Of a stretch of DNA of 64,000 nt, positions 40,218 to 48,801 are shown piece after piece. The DNA comes from Palsa-504 sp963808615 (GTDB lineage Bacteria; Actinomycetota; Actinomycetes; Streptosporangiales; Streptosporangiaceae). The first letter of the stretch is position 1. Each line of letters opens with the position of its first letter. Location: contig CAWEGV010000004.1 of the NCBI GenBank assembly GCA_963808615.1, forward strand, positions 314,293 to 378,292, given 5' to 3'. The position numbers and the translations under genes are program-made. Under the pieces are notes generated by a model, which had not been told where the DNA came from, made no database searches, and saw only the letters and a program-made list of their open reading frames with translations.

Positions 40218-41135
40218 ATGAGGTTCGCGATCGCCATCCCGCAGTTCTACGCCGACGGCGAGTTCGATCCCGCGGCGTTCCGCGCGTACCTGACGCGAGC
40301 CGAGGAACTGGGCTTCGATAGCGCCTGGGCTCAGGAAGGAACGCTCAACCCCGGCTCGCAGCTCAGCCCGATCGAGACGATGAGCTACGCGGCGGCCTGC
40401 ACCACGCGGATGCGCCTGGGGTGCGCCGTGTTCGTGTCCACCCTGCACAGCCCGGTGCACCTGGCCAAGAGCATCACCACGCTGGACCAGCTCAGCCGCG
40501 GCCGGATCGACGTCGGCCTGGGCTACGGCGGCCGCGGCCGGCCGTTCGCCGCCTTCGGCGCGGGTCCCGCCCGGTCGGTGGCCCGGTTCACCGAGGGGAT
40601 CGAGCTGATGAAGGCGCTGTGGACCGAGCCTGCCGTCACCTTCCGCGGGGAGTTCTGGCAGCTCGAGAACGCGCCGATGGAACCCAAGCCGTTCACCAAG
40701 CCGTTCCCGCCGCTGTGGTTCGGCGGGGCCAGTGAACCCGCGCTGCGGCGGGCCGTGCGCATGGGCGACGGCTTCTTCGGCGCGGGATCGTCGCCCACGG
40801 CGAAGTTCGCCGAGCAGGTCCAGGTGGTCAGGAACGTCCTGGCCGGGGCGGGCAGGCCCGCCGGGGACTTCCCCATCGCCAAGCGGGTGTATGTCGCGGT
40901 GGACGAGGACGCCGGGCGGGCCCGGGCGCGGATGAACGAGGCCCTGGCAGGCATCTACGGGCGGCGGGTGCCGTCCATCGAGGCCGCGGCGGCGGCGGGT
41001 ACGGCCGCCGACTGCGCCCGCGAGCTGCAGCAGGTCGCCGAGGCCGGCGCGGAGCTGATCCTGATGACCACGCTGTTCGACCAGGCCGAGCAGATGGAAT
41101 TGCTGGCCGCCGCCGTCGTGCCCGAGCTCGGCTAG
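40218..41135 (+). CDS. LLM-class (F420-dependent) oxidoreductase
   Basis: The 305-residue TIM-barrel protein has the bacterial-luciferase-like signatures AEELGFDSAWAQEG, TTRMRLGCAVFVSTLHSPVHLAKSITTLDQLSRGRIDVGLGYGG and PPLWFGGASEPALRRAVRMGDGFFG. Members in actinomycetes mostly use reduced F420 or FMN; the cofactor is not certain here. Substrate unknown. It is divergent from the MmcQ/YjbR gene (42 bases) and convergent with the GH5 gene. Confidence 0.9.
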   Translation: MRFAIAIPQFYADGEFDPAAFRAYLTRAEELGFDSAWAQEGTLNPGSQLSPIETMSYAAACTTRMRLGCAVFVSTLHSPVHLAKSITTLDQLSRGRIDVGLGYGGRGRPFAAFGAGPARSVARFTEGIELMKALWTEPAVTFRGEFWQLENAPMEPKPFTKPFPPLWFGGASEPALRRAVRMGDGFFGAGSSPTAKFAEQVQVVRNVLAGAGRPAGDFPIAKRVYVAVDEDAGRARARMNEALAGIYGRRVPSIEAAAAAGTAADCARELQQVAEAGAELILMTTLFDQAEQMELLAAAVVPELG

Positions 41136-41154
41136 GGCTGGCTGCCGCAGGGCT

Positions 41155-42294
41155 TCAGCTGATGCCCGGGCCGGTGCGCGGCCGCATCAGGGCCTTCAAC
41201 GCGGTCATCACGGCGGGGTATCCCACGTCCTTCCAGTCCAGGGTCAGCAGGCCGAACGGCTCAGGAGCGCCCCAGTGGTTCAGGATCTGGTTGGTCCCCG
41301 GGCTGCTGCTCCGGCCGTGCGTCGGGTTGAGGGCCCACCAGCACCAGTCGATGTCGGTCTCTTTTACCCAGGCCTGGAGGTTCGCCCACCAGGCGCCGCC
41401 GCCCCCCGGGGACGACAGCTGGCGGGTGTTGCCGCCGAACTCTCCCAGCCAGACCGGGGCGATCCCTTCGCGGAGGATGTACCCTCCGGCCTTGGTCAGC
41501 TCCGCGATGTAGGCGGCCTGCGACTGGCCCTGCGGGTGACCGAACCACGGGTAATCGTGCATGCTGTAGACCACCTTGTTCGGCTCGTTGAGCCGCACCG
41601 GATGCTGGGCCACGCCGGTCAGGTCACCGGCGTAGTTCAGTCCGTCGCAGATGATCAGCGGACGCGGGTTGATCTGGTGGATCAGGTTCCCGACCGTCAT
41701 GTACATGGCCGCGAAGTCAGCCCGGCCCCCGGTCCCCCATGTAGGCTTGAGCTGACGCCCGCCCACAGTCGCCGGACGGGGCTCGTTCTTGATGTCCATC
41801 GCGGCGACCAGTGGATTGGAGGCGTATCGCTTGGTGATCTCCTGCCACACCGCGGTGAATTTCTGGGCCGGCCAGCGGTCGTTGAACCACAGGCCGTTGG
41901 TGTCGGTGGTTGAGCAGCACCAGCCGAAGTCGAGCAGATGGCAGTTGGGTATGACGATGAGGCCCTGATCGGTGAGCGCCTTGACGCATGCGTCGTAGAC
42001 CTGCAGGGGCGTCGACCCGTGCAGGTCGGGGTTGGCGGCAAGATATCGATCGGGGACCGGAGCGGTCTGCTGGGTCATCCACACGCTGAACGGGAACCGC
42101 ACGCAGTTGAATCCCTGCTCGGCGATGAGCTGGGCCAGCTTACTGCGGTTGGTGCGGTCCAGGCCGACGGGCAGTCCGAAATCTTCGCTGGCGCCGTACC
42201 AGTTCACCCCGGCCAGGCGGACCCGCTTGCCATTCGCATCGACGATGAACCGGCCATGTGCCGAAAAAGGCGTAGCAATAGGCAAAATCGCCAC
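41155..42294 (-). CDS. Glycoside hydrolase family 5 (cellulase-like) protein without signal peptide
   Basis: The 379-residue protein has a GH5 barrel: RLAGVNWYGASEDFGLPVGL, GFNCVRFPFSVWM, AAMDIKNEPRP with the acid/base Glu171, VVYSMHDYPW, WLGEFGGNTRQ with the nucleophile Glu285, and a final WCWWALNPTHGRSS. It should cleave beta-1,4-glucan or a related beta-glycan. The N-terminus MAILPIATPFSAHGRFIVDANGKRVRLAGVNW has no hydrophobic signal segment, whereas most GH5 endoglucanases are exported. No carbohydrate-binding module is present. GTG start at 42294; a start further upstream would have to use another frame. Confidence 0.87.
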   Translation of the reverse strand: MAILPIATPFSAHGRFIVDANGKRVRLAGVNWYGASEDFGLPVGLDRTNRSKLAQLIAEQGFNCVRFPFSVWMTQQTAPVPDRYLAANPDLHGSTPLQVYDACVKALTDQGLIVIPNCHLLDFGWCCSTTDTNGLWFNDRWPAQKFTAVWQEITKRYASNPLVAAMDIKNEPRPATVGGRQLKPTWGTGGRADFAAMYMTVGNLIHQINPRPLIICDGLNYAGDLTGVAQHPVRLNEPNKVVYSMHDYPWFGHPQGQSQAAYIAELTKAGGYILREGIAPVWLGEFGGNTRQLSSPGGGGAWWANLQAWVKETDIDWCWWALNPTHGRSSSPGTNQILNHWGAPEPFGLLTLDWKDVGYPAVMTALKALMRPRTGPGIS

Positions 42295-42435
42295 CGCCTA
42301 TCAGAGGGGCAAGAGAGCCCCTCCACAGTCTCAGGGGCGCGGTCCTGGCCGGCTTCACGCCCGCCCTGCTCAGCGCCTGGAGTCCGGGAATGAAGGCACC
42401 ACGGCCCGTTCGGCAGAAAGGCCTTTCACTAGGGT

Positions 42436-43374
42436 ATGGGCATGCGCATCGGATTCGGTGCCCCGGTAGCGGGCGCATGGGCCACCCCCGGGTATCTCGG
42501 GTCGTTTGCCGAACGGGCCGAGGCCGCCGGGTACACGTCGCTGTGGAGCTTCCAGCGGCTGCTGGTGCCCGAGGGCTCCGGCATGGAGCCGGTATACCGC
42601 AGCGTGCTCGACCCGATGGTGGCCCTCGGCTACGTGGCCGCCCGGACCTCCCGGATCAGGCTGGGCGTGGCCGTGGTCAACCTGCCGTTCGTGTCCCCCA
42701 CCGTGCTGGCCAAGCAGGCCACCACGCTGGACGTGCTGTCCGGCGGCCGGCTCGACCTGGGCCTGGGCATCGGCTGGATGCCGGAGGAGTTCACCGCGGC
42801 GGGCGCGTCGACGGCCCGGCGCGGCGCGCGGACCGAGGAATACCTGGCGGTGCTCCGCACGCTGTGGGGCGACGAGGTGAGCTCGTTCGGCGGCGAGTTC
42901 TACACGATCCCGGCCGGGCGCCAAGATCCCCGGCCGGTGCAGCGCCAGGGCCTGGCGGCCGGGCCGCCGGTGCTGCTGGGCGGGATGGCGCGCCCGGCCA
43001 TCGAGCGGGCGGGGCGGATCGCCGATGGCTGGATCACCTCGAGCCGCGCCGACCTGCGCAAGATCCGCGAGGCGGCGGACATGCTCCGTGAGGCGGCCGC
43101 GGCGGCCGGCCGGGATCCGGCCGCGCTGCGGATCGTGTGCCGCGGCGTGGTGCAGGCCGGCGGCGAGGCGAAGGGTCCGGACGGCGGCGGCCGACGGCTG
43201 CTGTCGGGCAGCTTCGCGCAGATCCTCCAGGACACCGCCTGGCTGGCTGATCAGGGCGTCACCGAGCTGTTCTACGACCTGAACTGGGACCCGCAGGTCG
43301 GCTCGCCGTCCGTGGCCCCGGAGGCCGCGGCCGGGCGCGCCGGGGAGATCCTCGCCGAGCTCGCCCCGCGCTGA
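42436..43374 (+). CDS. LLM-class F420-dependent oxidoreductase
   Basis: The 312-residue protein has AERAEAAGYTSLWSFQRLLVP, SRIRLGVAVVNLPFVSPTVLAKQATTLDVLSGGRLDLGLGIGWMPEEFTAAG and VLLGGMARPAIERAGRIADGWI, the standard actinobacterial LLM F420-dependent pattern (TIGR03619-like). Substrate unknown. ATG 42436 or the ATG two codons later may be used. It is divergent from the GH5 gene and convergent with the large LuxR regulator. Confidence 0.9.
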   Translation: MGMRIGFGAPVAGAWATPGYLGSFAERAEAAGYTSLWSFQRLLVPEGSGMEPVYRSVLDPMVALGYVAARTSRIRLGVAVVNLPFVSPTVLAKQATTLDVLSGGRLDLGLGIGWMPEEFTAAGASTARRGARTEEYLAVLRTLWGDEVSSFGGEFYTIPAGRQDPRPVQRQGLAAGPPVLLGGMARPAIERAGRIADGWITSSRADLRKIREAADMLREAAAAAGRDPAALRIVCRGVVQAGGEAKGPDGGGRRLLSGSFAQILQDTAWLADQGVTELFYDLNWDPQVGSPSVAPEAAAGRAGEILAELAPR

Positions 43375-43406
43375 GAGCGTTCCCGGACGGCGGGCGTGCG
43401 CCCTGG

Positions 43407-46400
43407 TCAGGACACTCCCTCGCGGTGAGCGATGGCCGCGGCCTCGGTGCGGCTGGCCGCGCCGAGCTTGCCGAGGATGTTGGACACGTGCACGCTGGCC
43501 GTCTTCGGCGTGATGAACAGCACGGCGGCGATCTCCCGGTTGCTGCGGCCCGCGGCGAGCAGCCGGAGCACCTCGCGTTCCCGGCTGGTCAGCGAGGCAA
43601 GCACGTCGCCGCCCGGCGCTTCGTGCGGTGCGGTTCCGATCCTGGCCCGGCGGCCCAGGTCGGCCAGGGCCGCGCGCAGCGGCCTGGCGCCGAGCCGGTC
43701 GGCGGCCTGCGCCGCCATCCGCCACTGTTCCTCTGCCTCATCCCGGCGGCCCGCTTCGGCCAGGGCCTCGGCCAGCCGCCAGCGGGTACGGGCGATCTCG
43801 TAGACGTAGGCGGGACCGAACGCGTCCAGGACCGCCTGCCACGCCTCCGGGCGGTTGTCGCCGCTGGCCCGGCCGTACTGCGCTTCGGCCCGGGCCAGCC
43901 AGCCGCGGCCCTCGGGGCCGAGGATGAAGTTCGGCCGCTTGGGGAAGGTCGCGCCTTCGCGGGCGATCTGGCGCAGCTCGGCCGCCGCGGCCAGCTCGGC
44001 CGCCGCGGCCTGGTCGTCCCCGGCGATCCGGGCCTGTATCGCGCGGTCCGCTCGCGCGCTCAAGGCCACCGCGGCCGGCCTTATGACCGACGGGTAGTAC
44101 CCCCACTCTGGCTCGTAAGCCAGGTCGATGGCGATCTGGGCCTCGGCCAGAGCCTGCCCGGTATCGCCCTGCCACAGGGCATGCTCGGCGAGCAGGCCGC
44201 GCGCGATGAATCCGTCGAACCCGTAGGCTCCGAAGAACGGCTCGATCCAGGCCCGCCGTTCGGCCACGGCCGGATTGCCCCGCGCGACGTCGATGAACAG
44301 GGCCATGGACGACAGATACGCCTCGGCGGGGCTGGTCACCCGGACCGCGAAGCCGTCGGCGATCTCCTGCGCGTGATCCCACTTACCGTCCGCGAAGTGA
44401 CACTGGAAGTGCAGGTGCTGCACGTCCAGGCCGAACGGCGCCAGGTTGAGCCCGGCATGCTGGGCCCGGGCCGTGCCCTCGTGGGCCACGGCGGCGCCGG
44501 TGGCCAGGTCGCCGCGCTCCAGGTGCGCCCGGGCCAGGTTGTACGCCGCGCGCAGCTCCACGCCGATCATCTTGGCCTGGCGCGCCTGCTTGTGCGCCTC
44601 GGTGAGCAGCCTGATGGCCTCGTCGTTGTGGCCCTGGCGGTTGCTCAGGAAGCCGAGCGTCACCAGGGCGTCGGCCTCGACCCACGGCGCGCCGTCGGCC
44701 ACGGCCCGGGCCGCGGCGAGCCCGCGCTCGGCCCATTCCCTGGCCGCGTCGTCGTCCTCACCTGCGAGCAAGGTATTGGCGTAGGTGGAGATCGCTCGCG
44801 CGCGCTGCCAGGTCGGCGGCTCAGCAGGCACTGCCTCCACCGTGGCTCGGGCGACCTCGATGGCCTCGGTAAGGGCCTTGAGATCCTCCATCAGCATCAG
44901 GTAGAAGGCCAGGCGCTCGCCGATCCTGCTGGCCAGGTTGGCTTCTTCGAGGCTGCCGTCGCCCGGCCGGGCCGCCAGCGCCTGCCGCAGCCGCCGCAGC
45001 AGGTGCACGGCACGCTCGTAATCGCCGCTGTCGGCCGCGTTGGTCGCGGACAGCAGGCCGAGCTTGCCCCGGGGCATTCCCGCCGTCTTCTCCGGCTCGG
45101 TCACCCGCTCCCACAGCGCGAGCGCCTGGTCGTAGTGCTGGTGCGCCTCGGCCGGTGCGCCGAGCCGGTCCGCCTCGTCGCCGGCCCGGATCGACGCGGC
45201 GAACGCACCCGGGATGTCATGGCTGGCCAGGCAGTGCTGGGCCAGCTCGGCGGCGGTGCCGGGCATGGCCAGCCGCTGCTCGTCGGCCAGCAGCGCGCTC
45301 ATCGTGGCGTGCAGCCTGGTCCGCTCCCCCGGCAGCAGGTCGGCGTAGACCGCCTCGCGCAGCAGGGCGTGCCGGAACACGTAGCCCTCGGTGCCGTCGG
45401 GCACCAGCAGCTGGTGCGTGACCGCCTCCCGGACCGCCGCCTCGTACTCGGCGGCCTCCAGGCCCGAGGCCGCCGCCACCAGCTCGTCGTCGGCCCTCCG
45501 GCCGGCCACCGCCGCCGCGCGGAGCACCTGCTGCGCGGCGTCGGACAACTGCTCGACCCGGCTAAGCAGCAGGGCCGCCAGGCCCGCGGGCAGGGCGCTG
45601 CGCTCGGCCCGGTCGCCGCTGACCGAGGCGGCCAGCAGTTCCTCGGCGTAATACGCGTTGCCTTCGGCGCGGGCCACGATGCCGTTCAGCTCGGTGGCGC
45701 CGAGCCGGCCCGCGGCCGTGGCGGTCAGGTGCTCGGCCAGGGCGGAGGGATCCAGCGGCGCCAGGTCGACCGCGATGACGCCGGGCAGCCGCAGCAGCTC
45801 GGCCACCACCGGCCGGAGCGGATGACGCCGGTGCAGGTCATCGGTGCGGTAGCTGCCGATCAGGGCGACCCGTTCCCGGTGCAGCATCCGGGACAGGAAC
45901 GTGACCAGGTCCCTGGTCGAGGCGTCGGCCCAGTGCAGGTCTTCCAGCACGAGCAGCACCGGGGCCGCGGCGGCGAGCTCGGCGAGCAGGCCGAGCACTC
46001 CGCCGAACATCTGCTGCCTGGCCAGGCCGGAACGATCCTGATCGGCTGGCCGCCCGTCGCCGGCCTCGGGCAGCAGCCGGCTCAGCGCGGGCCTGGAGCT
46101 GAGCGCGTCGCGCACCCCGGTGGACTGGTCCGCGCCACGGAGCGCGTCGGCCAGCGGCAGGTAAGGGACGCTGTCGCCCAGCTCAGCGCACTGGCCGGAC
46201 AGCACGGTGAAGCCGCGGCCCGCGGCCAGCCGGGTGACCTCGCCGATCAGGCGGGACTTGCCCACGCCTGCGTCGCCGCTGACCAGGGCCACGACGGAGC
46301 GGCCCGCCTCGGCGTCGTCGAGCAGCGTGAGCAGGCGGCCGAGCTCGTCGTCCCGCCCGACCATCCGCCCGGCCGACACCCGTAGCACCATATGCACGAG

Positions 46401-46421
46401 TATCCCATCGAGCAGCGACAA
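43407..46421 (-). CDS. Large ATP-binding LuxR-family (LAL) transcriptional regulator
   Basis: The 1004-residue protein starts with an AAA ATPase (MVGRDDELGRLLTLL, Walker A GDAGVGKS at 49-56, Walker B VLLVLEDLHWAD near 160). A long helical TPR-like region (about 380-900, many A/L/R/E helices such as LTEAHKQARQAKMIGVELRAAYNLARAHLERGDLATGAA) and a C-terminal LuxR helix-turn-helix (LTSREREVLRLLAAGRSNREIAAVLFITPKTASVHVSNILGKLGA) follow. This is the MalT/LAL design, in which ligand and ATP control DNA binding. The ligand is unknown; GH5 and LLM genes nearby are possible targets. Start 46421 or 46391. Confidence 0.93.
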   Translation of the reverse strand: MSLLDGILVHMVLRVSAGRMVGRDDELGRLLTLLDDAEAGRSVVALVSGDAGVGKSRLIGEVTRLAAGRGFTVLSGQCAELGDSVPYLPLADALRGADQSTGVRDALSSRPALSRLLPEAGDGRPADQDRSGLARQQMFGGVLGLLAELAAAAPVLLVLEDLHWADASTRDLVTFLSRMLHRERVALIGSYRTDDLHRRHPLRPVVAELLRLPGVIAVDLAPLDPSALAEHLTATAAGRLGATELNGIVARAEGNAYYAEELLAASVSGDRAERSALPAGLAALLLSRVEQLSDAAQQVLRAAAVAGRRADDELVAAASGLEAAEYEAAVREAVTHQLLVPDGTEGYVFRHALLREAVYADLLPGERTRLHATMSALLADEQRLAMPGTAAELAQHCLASHDIPGAFAASIRAGDEADRLGAPAEAHQHYDQALALWERVTEPEKTAGMPRGKLGLLSATNAADSGDYERAVHLLRRLRQALAARPGDGSLEEANLASRIGERLAFYLMLMEDLKALTEAIEVARATVEAVPAEPPTWQRARAISTYANTLLAGEDDDAAREWAERGLAAARAVADGAPWVEADALVTLGFLSNRQGHNDEAIRLLTEAHKQARQAKMIGVELRAAYNLARAHLERGDLATGAAVAHEGTARAQHAGLNLAPFGLDVQHLHFQCHFADGKWDHAQEIADGFAVRVTSPAEAYLSSMALFIDVARGNPAVAERRAWIEPFFGAYGFDGFIARGLLAEHALWQGDTGQALAEAQIAIDLAYEPEWGYYPSVIRPAAVALSARADRAIQARIAGDDQAAAAELAAAAELRQIAREGATFPKRPNFILGPEGRGWLARAEAQYGRASGDNRPEAWQAVLDAFGPAYVYEIARTRWRLAEALAEAGRRDEAEEQWRMAAQAADRLGARPLRAALADLGRRARIGTAPHEAPGGDVLASLTSREREVLRLLAAGRSNREIAAVLFITPKTASVHVSNILGKLGAASRTEAAAIAHREGVS

Positions 46422-46459
46422 TTCCGATCGCTTAAGCTCCGGGCTGTACCCTGCGTTTC

Positions 46460-46864
46460 ATGGACAAGGTCACCCGGACGGACGCCGAGTGGCGGGAGCT
46501 TCTGACGCCCGAGGAGTATGCCGTACTGCGGCGGGCGGGCACCGAGGCGCCGTTCACCGGCGAGTACACCGACACCAAGACCGAGGGCGTGTACCGCTGC
46601 CGCGCCTGCGGCGCGGAGCTGTTCCGCTCGGACGCGAAGTTCGAGTCGCATTGCGGCTGGCCGTCGTTCTACCAGCCGTCCGAATCGGACGCGGTGGTGC
46701 TCATCGAGGACCGCTCGCTCGGGATGACCCGGACCGAGGTGCGCTGCGCCCAGTGTGACTCGCACCTGGGCCACGTGTTCACCGGGGAGGGCTACGGCGT
46801 CCCCACCGACCAGCGCTGGTGCATCAACTCGGTTTCGCTGAGCCTGGAACCGGCCGCCTCGTGA
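46460..46864 (+). CDS. msrB: Peptide-methionine (R)-S-oxide reductase MsrB
   Basis: The 134-residue enzyme has two zinc CxxC pairs (C47/C50 in YRCRACG and C96/C99 in RCAQCDSH), SHCGWPSFYQP, DSHLGHVF and catalytic Cys121 in RWCINSVSL. It reduces methionine-R-sulfoxide in proteins using thioredoxin, in the cytosol. Its TGA overlaps the GTG of the cupin gene by four bases, so the two were a coupled pair. It is divergent from the LAL regulator, 38 bases away. Confidence 0.96.
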   Translation: MDKVTRTDAEWRELLTPEEYAVLRRAGTEAPFTGEYTDTKTEGVYRCRACGAELFRSDAKFESHCGWPSFYQPSESDAVVLIEDRSLGMTRTEVRCAQCDSHLGHVFTGEGYGVPTDQRWCINSVSLSLEPAAS

Positions 46865-47260
46865 GCGCGAGCCTGCGGGTCATCCGGGGGGACTCGCTCT
46901 CATCGGGCACCGCGCAGACGCCGGGCATGGTCCGGAGCGCGGCGATCTCTGGCGACCTGGTCGGCGCGCAGGGCCTGTGGATGGGCCGGACCGTGGTTCT
47001 GCCAGGCACCTCGTCCGGCGATCACCACCACGGCGCGTCCGAGACCGGGATCTACGTGGTGTCCGGTCATCCGGTCTTCGTGTCCCGCGACCCTGACAGC
47101 GGGTCGCTGGTCCGGCTGGAGACCTCGCCGGGCGACTACGTCTCGGGTTCCTCCGCACGTCCCGCACCGGGAAGAGAACCCGTCGCCCGACACCGAGGCC
47201 ATCGTGGTGATCGCCCGTTCCACCCAGGATGCGATCGTCGTCAGCGTGCCGGAGCTGTAG
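46861..47260 (+). pseudogene. Cupin-domain protein interrupted by a +1 frameshift
   Basis: GTG 46861 starts a small cupin (LRVIRGDSLSSGTAQTPGMVR, LWMGRTVVLPGTSSGDHHHG, ASETGIYVVSGHPVFV, LETSPGDYVS). The metal-binding HHH and Glu are present. At 47143-47148 (TCGGGT) the frame shifts. One base later the other frame continues with the expected end (VPPHVPHREENPSPDTEA, IVVIARSTQDAIVVSVPEL) and a TAG at 47258-47260. In the original frame an unrelated tail continues past 47350. One extra G in the GGG run explains it. Either the gene is broken or the base is a sequencing error. Confidence 0.75.
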
Positions 47261-47537
47261 GGCCGTTCAACTCTTGCTGCACTGCGGGCGTGGCCAGGGG
47301 ACCCGATAAGGTCACCCGCCAGCCTCCTCAATTCCGCACCTCTCAAATCGAACACTAATACGATATAGCCAATTTTTCGGGAGGATTCGGGCTTGTGGGA
47401 GAATTTAGGGCATTGTAGTGCACCGAATCTTCCCCGAAGCCTTAATGCTCCCCGGTTTCCCGAGAACTCGTCGCTCTCCCTCGTGGTTAAGCGTGCCTGC
47501 TGTTACTTCTGGTGCTGCTCGTGCTGGGCTTGCGTCG
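47261..47537. other. Intergenic region of lower GC content
   Basis: The 277 bases between the cupin gene and arfB include an A/T-rich part (about 47330-47420, with AATTTTTCGGGAGG and GAGAATTTAGGG) unlike its surroundings. Short open frames inside it lack family features and I see no gene. It could be remnant DNA or a promoter region for something on the + strand. Confidence 0.4.
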
Positions 47538-47972
47538 TTACTCCGGCTCTCGGCTGTTGTAGCGGCGAGCGCGCTTGATGGCGGCGCGGTTGCGCTTGGC
47601 CTCTAGGCGCCGCTCGTTCGCGGCCCTACCGGGCCTGGTCGGGACGCGCGGGCGCCGCGGCGGGGCGATCCCGTCTCGCAGCAGGGCAGCCAGCCGGGCC
47701 CGGGCGGCCTGCCGGTTGGCCAGCTGGCTGCGCTGCTCAGAGGCGGCCACGGTGAGGACGCCGCCCGCCATCCGCCCGGCTAGCCGCTCGGTGATCCTGG
47801 CCCGCGCCCATTCCGGCAGCGTGCGCGAGCGCTCGACGTCGAAGGAGAGCTCGACCCGGCTGTCCGCGGTGTTGACCGACTGGCCGCCGGGCCCGGACGA
47901 CCGGGAGAAGCGCTCGTGCAGCTCGGTGGCCGGTATCCACAGCCAGCCGTTGACCCGGAGATCCTCGCTCAC
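47538..47972 (-). CDS. arfB: Alternative ribosome-rescue factor ArfB (YaeJ-type peptidyl-tRNA hydrolase)
   Basis: The 144-residue protein has the GGQ domain of release factors (RFSRSSGPGGQSVNTADSRVEL, GGQ at 29-31) and a very basic C-terminal tail (RPGRAANERRLEAKRNRAAIKRARRYNS). That tail is the feature ArfB pushes into the empty mRNA channel of stalled ribosomes. It frees peptides from ribosomes lacking a stop codon. It is the last gene of the hemY, chdC, arfB run on the minus strand. Confidence 0.94.
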   Translation of the reverse strand: MSEDLRVNGWLWIPATELHERFSRSSGPGGQSVNTADSRVELSFDVERSRTLPEWARARITERLAGRMAGGVLTVAASEQRSQLANRQAARARLAALLRDGIAPPRRPRVPTRPGRAANERRLEAKRNRAAIKRARRYNSREPE

Positions 47973-48002
47973 TCCTCGACGTTAACCCGTATCGCCGCCC
48001 GC

Positions 48003-48779
48003 TCAGGCGAGGTCGGCGACGAGCGCATCCACCGGCATGCGGCGGCCGGTGTAGAACGGGATCTCCACCCGGGTGTGCATCCGGGCCTCCGCACCGCGCA
48101 GGTGACGCATCAGGTCCACGATCCGGTGCAGCTCATCGGCTTCGAAGGCGAGAATCCACTCGTAGTCGTTGAGCGAGAAGCACGCCACCGTGTTGGCCCT
48201 GACGTCGGGGTACTCACGTGCCATCATTCCGTGCTCGGCGAGTAGCCGGCGGCGCTCGGCGGGATCGAGCAGGTACCACTGGTAGGAGCGGACGAACGGG
48301 TACACGCTCAGGTATCCGCGCGGCTCTTCGGAGGCCAGGAAGGCCGGGATGTGGCTCTTGTTGAACTCGGCCGGACGGTGCAGGGCCATCGCCGACCAGA
48401 CCGGCTCGCTGCGGCGGCCGAGCCGGGTCCGGCGGAAGCGCGCGTACAGTTCCTGGAGCTCGTCCGAGGTCGGCGCGATCCACCAGAACATGTAGTCCGC
48501 GTCGGCCCGGAAGCCCTGGATGTCGTAGCAGCCGCGGGTGACGATGCCCTTGCCGGCCGCCTGGTCGAGCAGGTCTGCCACTTCGCGGGCGTCGCTCCCG
48601 TGCCCGTCGGCATCCAGCCCGGCCCGGTCCGATACCCGGAACACCGACCACATCGTGTACCGGATCAGCTCGTTGAGATCGCGTGCCTTCGGACTGCGCG
48701 TCGCCGCCGCGACTCCGGTGCTGGTGGCGCCCGGCTCGGTCATCGAGTGTTCGTCAGCCATCCCACCATTGTCGGTCAC
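48003..48779 (-). CDS. hemQ: Coproheme decarboxylase ChdC (HemQ)
   Basis: The 258-residue protein carries ChdC hallmarks: YTMWSVFRVS, FWWIAPTSDELQELYARFRRT, KPLGYL-like RGYLSVYPFVRSYQWYLLD, HGMMAREYPDVRANTVACFSLNDYEWILAFE and the C-terminal IPFYTGRRM. It turns Fe-coproporphyrin III into haem b by two peroxide-dependent decarboxylations, the final step of the Gram-positive pathway. It lies 22 bases after hemY on the same strand. GTG 48779 and ATG 48761 are both possible starts. Confidence 0.95.
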   Translation of the reverse strand: MTDNGGMADEHSMTEPGATSTGVAAATRSPKARDLNELIRYTMWSVFRVSDRAGLDADGHGSDAREVADLLDQAAGKGIVTRGCYDIQGFRADADYMFWWIAPTSDELQELYARFRRTRLGRRSEPVWSAMALHRPAEFNKSHIPAFLASEEPRGYLSVYPFVRSYQWYLLDPAERRRLLAEHGMMAREYPDVRANTVACFSLNDYEWILAFEADELHRIVDLMRHLRGAEARMHTRVEIPFYTGRRMPVDALVADLA

Positions 48780-48801
48780 GACGGCACCGGGCCGGGCACC
48801 G

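Noticed and set aside
43425..46385. 986-codon plus-strand frame opposite the LAL regulator
   Set aside because: It is a shadow frame rich in Gly, Arg, Gln and His with no motif. Walker A, Walker B and LuxR motifs lie on the minus strand.
47418..47606. Short frame beginning MHRIFPEALMLPGFPRTRR in the A/T-richer gap before arfB
   Set aside because: There is no ribosome-binding site or family similarity, and it runs into the antisense of arfB.
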